Positions 36,565 through 47,314 of a DNA stretch of 64,000 nucleotides are shown piece after piece. Location of the stretch: the NCBI RefSeq assembly GCF_900102635.1, contig NZ_FMZQ01000002.1:124001-188000 (forward strand), read 5' to 3'. The translations under genes and the position numbers were made by a program. Origin of the DNA: Ectopseudomonas chengduensis (GTDB taxonomy: Bacteria > Pseudomonadota > Gammaproteobacteria > Pseudomonadales > Pseudomonadaceae). Every line of letters begins with the position of its first letter. Positions within the stretch are counted from its first letter, which is position 1. The notes beneath the pieces are model-generated. The model was not told the DNA's origin and made no database searches. It saw nothing but the letters and a program-made list of their open reading frames with translations.

Positions 36565-37668
36565 ATGTCTCGCCATGTTCTCCCGCTCGTTGCTTCTCTG
36601 GGTCTCGTCTTCCTGCTGTCTGCCTGCGGTAACGGTGAACAGGCGGAGCAACCGATCCGTCCTGCCATGGTGGTGCAACCGCAGCCGGCTACTGCGCTGG
36701 TCGACAGCTATCCGGGCGAGGTGCGTGCACGTTACGAGCCGGAGCTGGCCTTCCGTATCGCCGGCAAGGTGAGCAAGCGCATGGTGGATGTCGGCGACCG
36801 GGTGAAGAAGGATCAGCCACTGGCCGAACTGGACCCGCAGGACGTGCGCCTGCAGCTGGAAGCCATCCGCGCGCAGATGGCGGCAGCCGAGGCCAACCTG
36901 CAGACCGTGCGCGCCGAGCGTGAGCGCTACAAGGCGTTGCTTGGGCGCAATCTGGTCAGCCGCTCGCAGTTCGACAACGTCGAGAACCAGTACCGTGCTG
37001 GCGAAGCGCGTCTGAAACAGGTCAAGGCCGAGTACGACGTGGCCCGCAATCAGACCGACTATGCCGTGCTGCGGGCCTCGCAGGACGGTGTGATCGCCCG
37101 TCGTGCGGTCGAAGTGGGGCAGGTGGTGGCGGCCGGTCAGACGGTGTTCACCCTGGCTGCCGATGGTGAGCGTGAGGTATCGATCAGCCTGCCGGAGCAG
37201 AGCTTTGGTCGTTTCGAGATTGGTCAGGTGGTCGAGGTGGAGCTCTGGTCGCAGCCCGATCAGCGTTTCCCCGGACGCATCCGCGAGATGGCACCGGCGG
37301 CCGATCCACAGTCGCGCACTTTCGCCGCCCGTGTCGCTTTCACCGAAGGCAAGGTGCCGGCTGAGTTGGGGCAGAGCGCGCGGGTATTCATTGCCAGCAA
37401 TGGCGAGGTACCGCTTGCGGTGCCGCTGTCGGCACTCAGCGCCGAGCAGGACCAGGCGTTCGTCTGGGTCGTGGACCCCAGGGAGCACATCGTGCAGCGC
37501 CGCCCGGTGCGTGTCGGTGCCTATGGTGATGACCGGGTGCCGGTGCTGGAGGGGCTCGCCGCTTCCGATTGGGTAGTCGCAGCCGGGGTGCAGATTCTTC
37601 GCGAAGGCCAGCAGGTACGCCCGGTCGATCGGGACAACCGCAACGTCGAACTGGCCGCCAAGGAGTAA
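36565..37668 (+). CDS. mexJ: RND efflux periplasmic adaptor (MexJ-like)
   Basis: A 367-residue membrane-fusion protein with a lipoprotein signal (LPLVASLGLVFLLSAC), a biotinyl-lipoyl half (FRIAGKVSKRMVDVGDRVKK), a helical hairpin, the second lipoyl half (ASQDGVIARRAVEVGQVVAA) and a beta-barrel domain. It bridges the inner-membrane pump and an outer-membrane channel; no channel gene is present, as for P. aeruginosa MexJK, which borrows OprM or OpmH. Ends 6 bases before the pump gene. Confidence 0.85.
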   Translation: MSRHVLPLVASLGLVFLLSACGNGEQAEQPIRPAMVVQPQPATALVDSYPGEVRARYEPELAFRIAGKVSKRMVDVGDRVKKDQPLAELDPQDVRLQLEAIRAQMAAAEANLQTVRAERERYKALLGRNLVSRSQFDNVENQYRAGEARLKQVKAEYDVARNQTDYAVLRASQDGVIARRAVEVGQVVAAGQTVFTLAADGEREVSISLPEQSFGRFEIGQVVEVELWSQPDQRFPGRIREMAPAADPQSRTFAARVAFTEGKVPAELGQSARVFIASNGEVPLAVPLSALSAEQDQAFVWVVDPREHIVQRRPVRVGAYGDDRVPVLEGLAASDWVVAAGVQILREGQQVRPVDRDNRNVELAAKE

Positions 37669-37674
37669 GCCCGC

Positions 37675-40600
37675 ATGAGCTTCAACCTGTCTGCCTGGGC
37701 GCTGCGCCATCGCCAGATCGTCCTCTACATCATGCTGCTGTTCGCCGTGGTCGGCGCGCTTTCCTATACCAAGCTGGGGCAGAGCGAGGATCCGCCATTC
37801 ACCTTCAAGGCCATGGTGATTCGCACCAACTGGCCGGGCGCCAGCGCCGAAGAAGTATCGCGTCAGGTCACCGAGCGAATCGAAAAGAAGCTGATGGAGA
37901 CCGGCGAGTACGATCGCATCACCAGCTTCTCCCGTCCGGGCGAGTCGCAGGTCACCTTCATGGCACGCGACTCCATGCGCAGCTCAGAGATTCCTGAGCT
38001 GTGGTATCAGGTGCGCAAGAAGATCAGCGACATCCGCCACACGCTGCCGCCCGGCATCCAGGGGCCGTTCTTCAACGACGAGTTCGGCACCACCTTCGGC
38101 AATATTTATGCGCTGACTGGCAACGGTTTCGACTACGCCGTGCTCAAGGACTACGCCGACCGCCTGCAGTTGCAACTGCAGCGGGTCAAGGATGTGGGCA
38201 AGGTTGAGCTGGTGGGACTGCAGGACGAGAAAATCTGGATCGAACTGTCCAACACCAAGCTAGCGACCCTAGGTTTGCCACTGTCTGCCGTGCAGCAGGC
38301 GCTGGAGGCGCAGAATGCGGTGGCGGCTGCCGGTTTCTTCGAAACCGCCAGCGAGCGTATTCAACTGCGTGTGACCGGGCGCTTCGAATCGGTGGAGGAA
38401 ATTCGCGATTTTCCCATTCGCGTCGCCGATCGTACCTTCCGCATCGCCGACGTGGCCGAGGTCAAGCGCGGCTTCAACGATCCACCCGCACCGCGCATGC
38501 GCTTCATGGGCGAGGATGCCATCGGCATCGCCGTGGCGATGAAGGACGGCGGCGACATTCTGGTGCTGGGCAAGGCGTTGGAAGGTGAGTTCGCCCGCCT
38601 GCAACAGACGCTGCCGTTGGGCATGGAGCTGCGCAAGGTGTCGGATCAGCCGGCGGCGGTGAAAACCGGCGTGGGCGAGTTCGTCAAGGTGCTGGTGGAG
38701 GCGCTGGTGATCGTGCTCGCGGTCAGCTTCTTCTCCCTGGGGGTGCGCACCGGCCTGGTGGTGGCGCTGGTAATTCCGCTGGTGCTGGCGATGACGTTTG
38801 CCGCCATGTACTACTTGGGGATAGGCCTGCACAAGATTTCCCTCGGCGCGCTGGTGCTCGGCCTCGGCCTGCTGGTGGACGACGCGATCATCGCGGTGGA
38901 GATGATGGCGATCAAGATGGAGCAGGGCTACGACCGCTTCAAGGCAGCCAGCTTCGCCTGGACCAGCACGGCCTTTCCGATGCTCACCGGCACACTGATC
39001 ACCGCGGCCGGGTTCCTGCCCATCGCCACCGCGCAGTCCGGTACGGGTGAGTACACCCGGTCGATCTTCCAGGTAGTGGCCATTTCGCTGATCGCTTCAT
39101 GGATCGCGGCGGTGATGTTCGTGCCCTATCTGGGCGACAAGCTGCTGCCCGATCTGGCCAAACTGCACGCGGCGAAACACGGTGGCAGCGCAGGCGGTCA
39201 TGACCCTTATTCGACGCCGTTCTACCGCCGTGTTCGCGCCACGGTTGAATGGTGTGTGCGTCGTCGCGGCATCGTGATCCTGCTGACCATTGCGTTGTTC
39301 GTCGCCTCTGTGCTGCTGTTTCGCTTCGTGCCGCAACAGTTTTTTCCGGCCTCCGGGCGCCTGGAGCTGATGGTCGACATCAAGCTGGAGGAGGGCGCCT
39401 CGCTGAGCGCCACCGAAGCCGAAGTGCATCGCCTGGAGAAGCTGCTCAAGGAGCAGCCTGGCATCGACAACTACGTGGCCTATGTTGGTACCGGCTCACC
39501 GCGTTTCTATCTGCCACTGGATCAACAATTGCCGGCGGCAAGCTTTGCCCAGTTCGTGGTACTGGCCAAAAGCATCGAAGAGCGCGAGCGCCTGCGTGGT
39601 TGGCTGATCAAGGTGATGAACGACGAGTTCCCGACCCTGCGTAGCCGCGTCAGCCGCCTGGAGAACGGGCCTCCCGTGGGCTACCCGATCCAGTTCCGCG
39701 TCAGCGGCGAGCATATCGACGAGGTGCGTGCCCTGGCCCGTCAGGTGGCGGACAAGGTGCGCGAGAACCCGCATGTGGTGAACGTGCACCTGGACTGGGA
39801 GGAGCCGAGCAAGGTGGTGATCCTCAATATCGATCAGGATCGTGCCCGTGCCCTGGGGGTCAACACCGCCGAGCTGTCGCGCTTCCTGCAAGGCTCGCTG
39901 TCCGGCACCAGCGTCAGCCAGTACCGTGAGGGCAATGAGCTGATCGAGATTCTTCAGCGCGGCACGCCGCAGGAACGCAAGGCATTGAGCCTGCTGCCGA
40001 GCCTGGCGGTGCCGACCGACAGCGGCCGCAGCGTGGCGTTGTCGCAGGTGGCGACGCTGGAATACGGCTTCGAGGAAGGCATCATCTGGCACCGCAATCG
40101 CCTGCCCAACGTCACCGTGCGCGCCGACGTCTATGGCAAGCAGCAGCCGGCCAGTCTGACCCAGCAGATCCTGCCGACGCTGGACCCGATCCGTGCGGAA
40201 CTGCCTGCGGGTTATCTGCTGGAGGTCGGCGGCACGGTGGAGGACTCGCAGCGCGGACAGAAATCGGTGAACGCCGGTATCCCGCTGTTCATCGTGGTGG
40301 TGCTGACGCTGCTGATGCTGCAGCTGAAAAGCTTCTCGCGCACGGCGATGGTGTTTCTCACCGCACCGCTGGGCCTGATCGGCGTCACCCTGTTCCTGTT
40401 GATCTTCCGCCAGCCGTTCGGCTTCGTTGCCATGCTCGGCACCATCGCCCTGGCCGGGATGATCATGCGTAACTCGGTGATTCTGGTCGATCAGATCGAG
40501 CAGGACATCAGCCACGGTCTGGATCGTTGGCACGCCGTTATCGAGGCCACGGTTCGCCGCTTCCGTCCCATCGTGCTCACTGCACTGGCGGCGGTGTTGG

Positions 40601-40749
40601 CGATGATTCCGCTGTCGCGCAGCGTGTTCTTCGGGCCGATGGCGGTAGCGATCATGGGCGGGCTGGTGGTGGCCACGGCGCTGACCTTGCTGTTCCTGCC
40701 GGCGCTGTATGCAGCGTGGTTCCGGGTCAAGGAGAGCGAGGCGCAGTAA
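37675..40749 (+). CDS. mexK: RND multidrug efflux transporter (MexK-like)
   Basis: A 1024-residue proton-driven pump of the AcrB/MexK type with twelve membrane helices and two large periplasmic loops. The proton-relay acidic pair is seen in TM4 (GLGLLVDDAIIAVEMM), and the C-terminal repeat has LGTIALAGMIMRNSVILVDQ. RND signatures such as SEDPPFTFKAMVIRTNWPGA follow the first helix. MexJK of P. aeruginosa exports triclosan and erythromycin. Ribosome site AGGAG precedes the ATG; the gene ends near a REP-like unit and a bidirectional terminator. Confidence 0.88.
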   Translation: MSFNLSAWALRHRQIVLYIMLLFAVVGALSYTKLGQSEDPPFTFKAMVIRTNWPGASAEEVSRQVTERIEKKLMETGEYDRITSFSRPGESQVTFMARDSMRSSEIPELWYQVRKKISDIRHTLPPGIQGPFFNDEFGTTFGNIYALTGNGFDYAVLKDYADRLQLQLQRVKDVGKVELVGLQDEKIWIELSNTKLATLGLPLSAVQQALEAQNAVAAAGFFETASERIQLRVTGRFESVEEIRDFPIRVADRTFRIADVAEVKRGFNDPPAPRMRFMGEDAIGIAVAMKDGGDILVLGKALEGEFARLQQTLPLGMELRKVSDQPAAVKTGVGEFVKVLVEALVIVLAVSFFSLGVRTGLVVALVIPLVLAMTFAAMYYLGIGLHKISLGALVLGLGLLVDDAIIAVEMMAIKMEQGYDRFKAASFAWTSTAFPMLTGTLITAAGFLPIATAQSGTGEYTRSIFQVVAISLIASWIAAVMFVPYLGDKLLPDLAKLHAAKHGGSAGGHDPYSTPFYRRVRATVEWCVRRRGIVILLTIALFVASVLLFRFVPQQFFPASGRLELMVDIKLEEGASLSATEAEVHRLEKLLKEQPGIDNYVAYVGTGSPRFYLPLDQQLPAASFAQFVVLAKSIEERERLRGWLIKVMNDEFPTLRSRVSRLENGPPVGYPIQFRVSGEHIDEVRALARQVADKVRENPHVVNVHLDWEEPSKVVILNIDQDRARALGVNTAELSRFLQGSLSGTSVSQYREGNELIEILQRGTPQERKALSLLPSLAVPTDSGRSVALSQVATLEYGFEEGIIWHRNRLPNVTVRADVYGKQQPASLTQQILPTLDPIRAELPAGYLLEVGGTVEDSQRGQKSVNAGIPLFIVVVLTLLMLQLKSFSRTAMVFLTAPLGLIGVTLFLLIFRQPFGFVAMLGTIALAGMIMRNSVILVDQIEQDISHGLDRWHAVIEATVRRFRPIVLTALAAVLAMIPLSRSVFFGPMAVAIMGGLVVATALTLLFLPALYAAWFRVKESEAQ

Positions 40750-40752
40750 GTT

Positions 40753-40780
40753 GTGGGAGGCGCTTTAGCGGCGAGCTTTT
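40753..40780. repeat. REP-like element
   Basis: GTGGGAGGCGCTTTAGCGGCGA, a variant of the pseudomonad REP unit GTAGGAGCGGCTTTAGCCGCGA seen at 46393; the short stem GCGCTTTAGCGGC is imperfect. It lies four bases after the mexK stop. Confidence 0.7.
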
Positions 40781-40830
40781 AATGCTGTCGCGGCTATCAG
40801 GCTCTTCCCCGCAAAGTTACTGATAGCAAT

Positions 40831-40861
40831 AAAAAAACGGGAGCCAGTGGCTCCCGTTTTT
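40831..40861. terminator. Bidirectional terminator between mexK and bfr
   Basis: AAAAAAACGGGAGCC-AGTG-GGCTCCCGTTTTT: a GC stem flanked by an A-run on the left and a T-run on the right, able to stop transcription from both convergent sides. Confidence 0.93.
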
Positions 40862-40878
40862 CGTCGAGCGGATCTGAC

Positions 40879-41349
40879 TTATTCGTCCATCTGCGATTGC
40901 AGGTAGTTCTGCAGGCCGACGGCTTCGATCAGGCTGAGCTGGGTTTCCAGCCAGTCGATATGATCCTCTTCGGAGCAGAGGATTTCTTCGAGCAGTTCGC
41001 GGCTGGCATAGTCACCGATGCTCTCGCAGTAGGCTATGGCGGCCTTCAGGTCACCGTGGGCCTTGTGCTCGATCTTCAGGTCGCACTCGAGCATTTCCTT
41101 GGTGTTTTCACCGATCAGGATCTTGCCCAGATCCTGCAGGTTGGGAATGCCTTCGAGGAAGAGAATGCGCTTGATCAGCTTGTCGGCATGCTTCATCTCG
41201 TCGATGGACTCGTGGTACTCGTGCTCGCCGAGTTTCTTCAGGCCCCAATCTTCGTACATGCGCGCATGCAGGAAATACTGGTTGATGGCGACCAGTTCGT
41301 TACCAAGAATCTTGTTCAGGTGTTGAATGACCTTCTTGTCGCCTTTCAT
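40879..41349 (-). CDS. bfr: Bacterioferritin
   Basis: A 156-residue four-helix-bundle iron-storage protein that assembles into a 24-mer. All ferroxidase ligands are present (E18, E51, H54, E94, E127, H130) and M52 is in place to bind heme between subunits, so this is the heme-containing BfrB type (P. aeruginosa BfrB is nearly the same in its N-terminal half, from memory). Upstream, 41350-41580 is AT-rich: a minus-strand TTGACA (41416-41411) could be its -35, and GAATAA...TTATTC at 41452-41471 is an imperfect palindrome. No bfd gene is next to it. Confidence 0.95.
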   Translation of the reverse strand: MKGDKKVIQHLNKILGNELVAINQYFLHARMYEDWGLKKLGEHEYHESIDEMKHADKLIKRILFLEGIPNLQDLGKILIGENTKEMLECDLKIEHKAHGDLKAAIAYCESIGDYASRELLEEILCSEEDHIDWLETQLSLIEAVGLQNYLQSQMDE

Positions 41350-41578
41350 GACCGCTCCTGCTGCTTCAATGACCGTGATGATCTCGAATTTTCGGCTTGG
41401 TTTTCCCTTATGTCAAACTTAAGTGGTTGAAACATAAGTAAAAATAAAACTGAATAAGAATGTTTTTATTCCGCATCATGACGCCAAGTTATTGAATCAA
41501 CGCAATAAAAAAGTTACTGAAAGTTCTACGCTGACTGAAACGGGGAAGTAACCCCGGTATTTTATTTTTCCGCGCCCA

Positions 41579-41602
41579 TAAAAAAGCCCCGCAGAGCGGG
41601 GC
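41579..41602 (-). terminator. Terminator after glpD
   Basis: On the minus strand: GCCCCGC-TCT-GCGGGGC followed by TTTTTT, 17 bases past the glpD stop. Confidence 0.92.
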
Positions 41603-41618
41603 ATGGGGCACGCAGAAT

Positions 41619-43148
41619 TCAGGCCGCGTAAGCCGAATGCGGGTCGCGGCTGTTCAGGTAGTCCTGCAGGCGGGCCTGCTGCGCCGGGGTCATGAACAGG
41701 CCCAGTTTGCTGCGCCGCCAGAGAATGTCGGCACTGCTGCGCGCCCATTCTTCACGGCGCAGGTATTCCACTTCGCGGGTGTAAAGCCCGGCACCGAGAT
41801 GTTCGCCGAGATCGGTAAGGTTGTGTACGCCATCGAGCAGGCGCCAGGTACGGCTGCCATAGCTGGTAGCCCAGCGTCTGGCCAGGCTGGTGGGTAGCCA
41901 GCCATAGCGTTCGCAGAGCGCTTCGACCAGGGCGCTCTGGCCTTGCAGATCCTCACCACCGGGGAGCGGGGCGGTGGCTGTCCAGCTCGGCCCCAGGTTG
42001 CTGAAATGCGCGGCCAGTTCCTGCATGGCGGACTCGGCCAGCTTGCGATAAGTGGTCAGCTTGCCGCCGAAGACCGAAAGCAGTGGTGCCTCGCCCGGCG
42101 CGCCGGAGAGCGACAGGGTGTAGTCGCGGGTAATGGCCGACGGCTCATCGGATTCGTCATCGCACAGTGGGCGTACGCCCGCGAAGCTGTGCAGCACATC
42201 GTCGCGGCTGAGCTGTTGCTTGAAGTGATCATTGACCACCTTGAGCAGATAGTCGGTTTCCTCGGCAGTGATCGTCACTTGGGCGGGGTCGCCCTGATAT
42301 TCGCGGTCAGTGGTGCCGATCAGGGTGAAGCGCTCCAGATAGGGGATGGCGAAGACGATGCGACGATCCTCGTTCTGCAGGATGTAGGCCTGCTCACCGT
42401 CATACAGGCGTGGCACGACGATGTGGCTGCCCTGGATCAGGCGGATGCCGTAGGGCGATTGCTGCTTGAGGTCTTCACGGATGAAGCGCGCGACCCAGGG
42501 GCCGGCGGCGTTGACCAGAGCGCGGGCGCGAATGGACAGCAGGCTGCCGTCGCTGCGCTCCAGATGGATATGCCAGAGCCCCTTGCTGCGCCGTGCACTG
42601 ACGCAGCGAGTGCGCGGGTGGATGTGCGCGCCTTTTTCCCGCGCGGCCATGGCGTTGAGCACCACCAGGCGAGCATCGTCCACCCAGCAGTCGGAATATT
42701 CGAAACCGCGGCTGATCTCCGCTTTCAACGGGCTACCGGCGCCGAAGCGCACGCCGCGCGAAGCCGGCAGGCGCTCGCGCTTGCCCAGATGGTCGTAGAG
42801 GAACAGGCCGGCGCGGATCATCCAGGCCGGACGCAGGTGGGGGCGGTGCGGCAGAACGAAGCGCATCGGTTTGACGATATGCGGCGCCTTGGCCAGCAAC
42901 ACTTCGCGCTCGGCCAGGGCCTCACGTACCAGGCGGAATTCGTGGTGCTCCAGGTAGCGCAAGCCGCCATGGATCAGCTTGCTGCTGGCCGAGGAAGTGT
43001 GGCTGGCCAAGTCGTCCTTTTCGCAAAGGAACACGGACAAGCCACGACCGGCTGCATCGGCTGCGATGCCCACACCATTGATACCGCCGCCAACGACGGC
43101 GAGGTCATAGACTTCCGCAACGGGGCTGGCGAACTGGTCGTGGGGCAT
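41619..43148 (-). CDS. glpD: Aerobic glycerol-3-phosphate dehydrogenase
   Basis: A 509-residue membrane-associated flavoenzyme oxidising sn-glycerol 3-phosphate to dihydroxyacetone phosphate with electrons going to quinone. FAD fold VVGGGINGVGIAADAAG, then SSASSKLIHGGLRYLEH, and the C-terminal GGKLTTYRKLAESAMQEL. ATG 43148 (MPHDQFASP) is preferred over the upstream GTG 43190, because the GlpR-like operators at 43169-43200 would otherwise lie inside the coding region. glpR is upstream on the same strand, 188 bases away. Confidence 0.95.
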   Translation of the reverse strand: MPHDQFASPVAEVYDLAVVGGGINGVGIAADAAGRGLSVFLCEKDDLASHTSSASSKLIHGGLRYLEHHEFRLVREALAEREVLLAKAPHIVKPMRFVLPHRPHLRPAWMIRAGLFLYDHLGKRERLPASRGVRFGAGSPLKAEISRGFEYSDCWVDDARLVVLNAMAAREKGAHIHPRTRCVSARRSKGLWHIHLERSDGSLLSIRARALVNAAGPWVARFIREDLKQQSPYGIRLIQGSHIVVPRLYDGEQAYILQNEDRRIVFAIPYLERFTLIGTTDREYQGDPAQVTITAEETDYLLKVVNDHFKQQLSRDDVLHSFAGVRPLCDDESDEPSAITRDYTLSLSGAPGEAPLLSVFGGKLTTYRKLAESAMQELAAHFSNLGPSWTATAPLPGGEDLQGQSALVEALCERYGWLPTSLARRWATSYGSRTWRLLDGVHNLTDLGEHLGAGLYTREVEYLRREEWARSSADILWRRSKLGLFMTPAQQARLQDYLNSRDPHSAYAA

Positions 43149-43168
43149 GTGGCACGCTCGGCTGTTGG

Positions 43169-43200
43169 ATTCGAATGTGGTTATGTTCACTTTCGAAAAT
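43169..43200 (-). promoter_or_regulatory. Candidate GlpR operator(s) upstream of glpD
   Basis: Two TTCGAA-centred sites: ATTCGAATGT (43169-43178) and ATGTTCACTTTCGAAAAT (43183-43200). They resemble the E. coli GlpR consensus ATGTTCG-TA-CGAACAT and lie 21 bases before the chosen glpD start. A third similar site is at 44179. Confidence 0.6.
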
Positions 43201-43300
43201 ATGCTAGACGAAGATGCGCAGCTTCGCTACCCCGGCACACGATTGCGCGCCGAGCGGTATTGAACGGATGGGAGCAGGGGGTAAACCGTGATGGGTGCTT

Positions 43301-43323
43301 TGGCGGGTTACACCCGCCCTACG
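43301..43323. repeat. Single arm of the GTAGGGCGGGTG repeat
   Basis: Reverse complement reads CGTAGGGCGGGTGTAACCCG, matching the arms of the 34091-34143 repeat. It lies 14 bases after the end of glpR, between glpR and glpD, and can fold alone (GGCGGGT/ACCCGCC). Confidence 0.75.
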
Positions 43324-43336
43324 AGAACGTGCGCAC

Positions 43337-44095
43337 TCAGACCAGGTCGAGCTGGACCTTGTGGCTGTGCAGCAGGCGGGTGATGGCGGCTGAAGGCGCG
43401 CTATCGGTAAAGACGCGGTCGACCAGGGCGATTGAGCCCAGGCGCACGACGGCGTTGCGGCCGAACTTGCTGGAGTCGGCGGCGAGGAAAACCTGCCGCG
43501 CGTTGTCGATGATCGCCTGGGAAACGCGTACTTCCTGATAGTCGAAGTCGAGCAGACTGCCGTCGTCGTCGATACCACTGATACCGACGATGGCGTAGTC
43601 GACCTTGAACTGCTGGATGAAATCCACCGCCGCCTGGCCGACGATACCGCCGTCGCTGCGCACCGTACCGCCGGCCACCAGGACTTCGAAGTCAGCCTTG
43701 GCGCTGAGTTGCGCGGCGACGTGCAGATTGTTGGTGATGATCTTCAGGCCCTTGTGGTTCTGCAGCTCTCGGGCGATGGCTTCGGTGGTGGTGCCGATAT
43801 TGATGAACAGTGAGGCGTGATCAGGTATCTGCGCCGCCACGGCTTCGGCGATACGCTGTTTTTCTTCGCGCATCTGCCCGGCGCGCATGCCATAGGCGGT
43901 GTTCTGAATGCTCGATGATTCGCACGCCGCGCCGCCATGGGTGCGACGCAACAGACCGTGCTCGGCCAACTGGTTGATGTCGCGGCGAATGGTCTGTGGG
44001 GTGACGGCGAAGGCTTGAGCCAGTTCATCGATGCTGACGTAGCCACGGTCGCGGGCGAGGTTGAGGATTTCGTGCTGGCGGGGAGCGAGATTCAT
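43337..44095 (-). CDS. glpR: DeoR family glycerol-3-phosphate regulon repressor
   Basis: A 252-residue DeoR repressor: HTH in [20 protein letters not shown], the wing LLRRTHGGA, then the sugar-phosphate-binding domain ([29 protein letters not shown]). In pseudomonads GlpR represses glpFK, glpD and itself until glycerol 3-phosphate is present. Position between glpD and glpK supports the assignment. Confidence 0.93.
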   Translation of the reverse strand: MNLAPRQHEILNLARDRGYVSIDELAQAFAVTPQTIRRDINQLAEHGLLRRTHGGAACESSSIQNTAYGMRAGQMREEKQRIAEAVAAQIPDHASLFINIGTTTEAIARELQNHKGLKIITNNLHVAAQLSAKADFEVLVAGGTVRSDGGIVGQAAVDFIQQFKVDYAIVGISGIDDDGSLLDFDYQEVRVSQAIIDNARQVFLAADSSKFGRNAVVRLGSIALVDRVFTDSAPSAAITRLLHSHKVQLDLV

Positions 44096-44178
44096 GAGCG
44101 CTTCCTGTGATGGTCACCCATTATAGGCTGTAGATGCGGAGGATTTCGGCCTGTTAATGTAGGGCATCTTTCACAGCG

Positions 44179-44196
44179 TTTTCACATTCGAACATG
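44179..44196 (+). promoter_or_regulatory. Candidate GlpR operator overlapping the ybaK start
   Basis: TTTTCACATTCGAACATG; its right half (TTCGAACAT) is a perfect GlpR half-site and its last ATG is the ybaK start codon. Lying between divergent glpR and ybaK-glpK, it could govern both. Confidence 0.55.
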
Positions 44197-44664
44197 ACCC
44201 CAGCCATCGATCTGTTGAAAAAGGCCAAGGCCGAACACCGTGTGCATAGCTACCAGCATGACCCCAAGGCGCCGTCCTATGGGCTGGAAGCGGCGGAAAA
44301 GCTCGGCTTGGCGCCCGAATGCGTGTTCAAGACTCTGCTCGCGGCGACCGAGAAAGGCGAGCTTCTGGTGGCGGTGGTGCCGGTCGTCGGCAGTCTCGAT
44401 CTCAAGGCGCTGGCCGCAGCGGCTGGCGCGAAGAAGGCCGACATGGCCGACCCGACTGCCGCGCAGCGCGCCACTGGTTATCTGGTCGGCGGCATCAGCC
44501 CGCTGGGGCAGAAGAAACGCTTGCGCACCTTTATCGACGAGACCGCACGCCAGCATCCCACCATTCACGTCAGTGGCGGCCGGCGCGGGCTGGAACTGGA
44601 ACTCTCGGCCGAGACCCTGGCGCAACATACCCAGGGGCAGTTCGCCGCTATCGGCAAAGCCTGA
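44194..44664 (+). CDS. ybaK: Cys-tRNA(Pro)/Cys-tRNA(Cys) deacylase YbaK
   Basis: A 156-residue trans-editing enzyme that removes cysteine mischarged on tRNA-Pro. Family features: K46 in ECVFKTLLAAT, the GYLVGGISPLGQKKRL loop and ISVSGG-type end (IHVSGGRRGLELELS). It is same-strand with glpK 226 bases downstream; in other pseudomonads ybaK precedes glpF-glpK (from memory). Confidence 0.93.
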   Translation: MTPAIDLLKKAKAEHRVHSYQHDPKAPSYGLEAAEKLGLAPECVFKTLLAATEKGELLVAVVPVVGSLDLKALAAAAGAKKADMADPTAAQRATGYLVGGISPLGQKKRLRTFIDETARQHPTIHVSGGRRGLELELSAETLAQHTQGQFAAIGKA

Positions 44665-44721
44665 ACCGAGCAGTATGCTGCCAGCAAAATAAGCCAGTCT
44701 GCAGTCAACTGCAGTGAACGT

Positions 44722-44867
44722 TAGCAGATCATTGAAAAACGTAGGCGAGGCAGCCAGTGCAAGGAAAAAATAGGCGAAAAAGCGGAGTTTACGCGTTGTA
44801 AATGAGCATTTTGAGCCTGTTTTTGACGCAGCAATGGCAACGCAGGTAGTTTTTCAACAGCCTGCTA
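44722..44867. mobile_element. MITE-like element, 146 bp, upstream of glpK
   Basis: Outer ends TAGCAG....TTGAAAAAC (44722) and its inverted form GTTTTTCAA....CTGCTA (ending 44867), with further weaker symmetry (GGCGAGGCAGCCAGTGC against GCAATGGCAACGCAGG). The interior reads GCGGAGTTTACGCGTTGTAA then ATGAGCATTTTGAGCCTG; no frame for a transposase. From memory this unit recurs in P. stutzeri/mendocina genomes. It ends 24 bases before the glpK ATG. Confidence 0.7.
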
Positions 44868-44890
44868 CCGATAACAACAAGGAATCTTGC

Positions 44891-46378
<1,488 letters not shown>

Positions 46379-46392
46379 AGCACCCCTGGATC

Positions 46393-46418
46393 GTAGGAGC
46401 GGCTTTAGCCGCGATGCT
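46393..46418. repeat. REP element
   Basis: GTAGGAGCGGCTTTAGCCGC followed by GATGCT: the classical pseudomonad REP hairpin, 14 bases after the glpK stop. Related copies at 16378 and 40753. Confidence 0.85.
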
Positions 46419-46507
46419 CTCAGAGCATCTGGAAAACAGGAACTGTATCTGTTGCGGCTTACCCTGCGCAGGCATGCTGACGGCTCTCATCTGGCCAGGA
46501 ATGCAGC

Positions 46508-47314
46508 ATGCCTCTCGAATTCCATCAAGTTGACGCCTTTACCGACCAGCCGTTCGCGGGCAATCCCGCTATGGTCTATCGCCTGGATGCCTGGCTCGAC
46601 GATACGTTGATGCAGCGTATCGCCGCCGAGCACAACCTGGCCGAGACGGCATTCGTGGTGAAGGAGGGCAGTGCCTGGCATATCCGCTGGTTCACCCCGG
46701 TCAGCGAAGTGCCGCTGTGCGGGCATGCCACCCTGGCTGCGGCCAAAGTGCTGTTCGACATCTATCAGGAACCGGCCGAGGTACTGGATTTCACCTGCTT
46801 GTCCGGAGCGCTGCAGGTCACCCGCCAGGGTGAGCGTCTGCAGCTGGATTTCCCAGTGCGCCCGGTATTGTCGGTGGCGGCGTTGCTACACTCCGACGTC
46901 GAGCGCGCGCTGGGTCAGCCTGCGCAGCAGGTCCTGGCTCTGCTGAATGCCGATGGCAGCGTGCAGGAGCTGATGGTAGTGCTGGCGTCCGAGGCGCAGG
47001 TGCGCAGTTTCACCGCCGATCTGCCGGCGCTGGCCACCCTGCCTGGGCTTGGTGTACTGGTGACTGCCAGCGGGCAAAAGCACGACTTCGTCTCGCGCTA
47101 CTTCGCGCCGAGCATTGGTATCGATGAAGACCCGGTGACCGGCTCGACGCACTGCATGCTGGTGCCTTACTGGGCCGAACGCCTGGAGCGCAGCGAACTA
47201 AGCGCTTTCCAGTGTTCGGCGCGCGGTGGTGAGCTGCTCTGTCGTCTGGAGGGCGAGCGGGTCAAGATTGCTGGCCACGCGCGGCATATCGCCAGTGGCC
47301 AGCTGATGCTCTGA
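46508..47314 (+). CDS. PhzF family isomerase-like protein
   Basis: A 268-residue protein with the PhzF two-lobed diaminopimelate-epimerase fold: FHQVDAFTDQPFAGNPA, the catalytic Glu region NLAETAFV, CGHATLAAAKVL, and GIDEDPVTGSTHCMLVPYW in the second lobe. Unlike true PhzF it is not next to phenazine genes, so it is one of the housekeeping paralogues with unknown substrate. It abuts the convergent ABC gene with no base between the stops. Confidence 0.88.
   Translation: MPLEFHQVDAFTDQPFAGNPAMVYRLDAWLDDTLMQRIAAEHNLAETAFVVKEGSAWHIRWFTPVSEVPLCGHATLAAAKVLFDIYQEPAEVLDFTCLSGALQVTRQGERLQLDFPVRPVLSVAALLHSDVERALGQPAQQVLALLNADGSVQELMVVLASEAQVRSFTADLPALATLPGLGVLVTASGQKHDFVSRYFAPSIGIDEDPVTGSTHCMLVPYWAERLERSELSAFQCSARGGELLCRLEGERVKIAGHARHIASGQLML

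Noticed and set aside
39496..40533. 345-residue minus-strand frame inside mexK
   Set aside because: Shadow frame; no motif and would overlap a certain pump gene.
41452..41471. Fur box upstream of bacterioferritin
   Set aside because: GAATAA...TTATTC is a palindrome but does not show the repeated ATnAT hexamers of a Fur site.
41535..41569. Second terminator (CGGGG-AAGTAA-CCCCG then T-rich) on the plus strand
   Set aside because: Stem is only five base pairs and there is no plus-strand gene for it to end.
44834..44890. Extended N-terminus of GlpK (19 extra residues)
   Set aside because: The extension runs into the MITE-like element, and the conserved start [14 protein letters not shown] has its own ribosome site.
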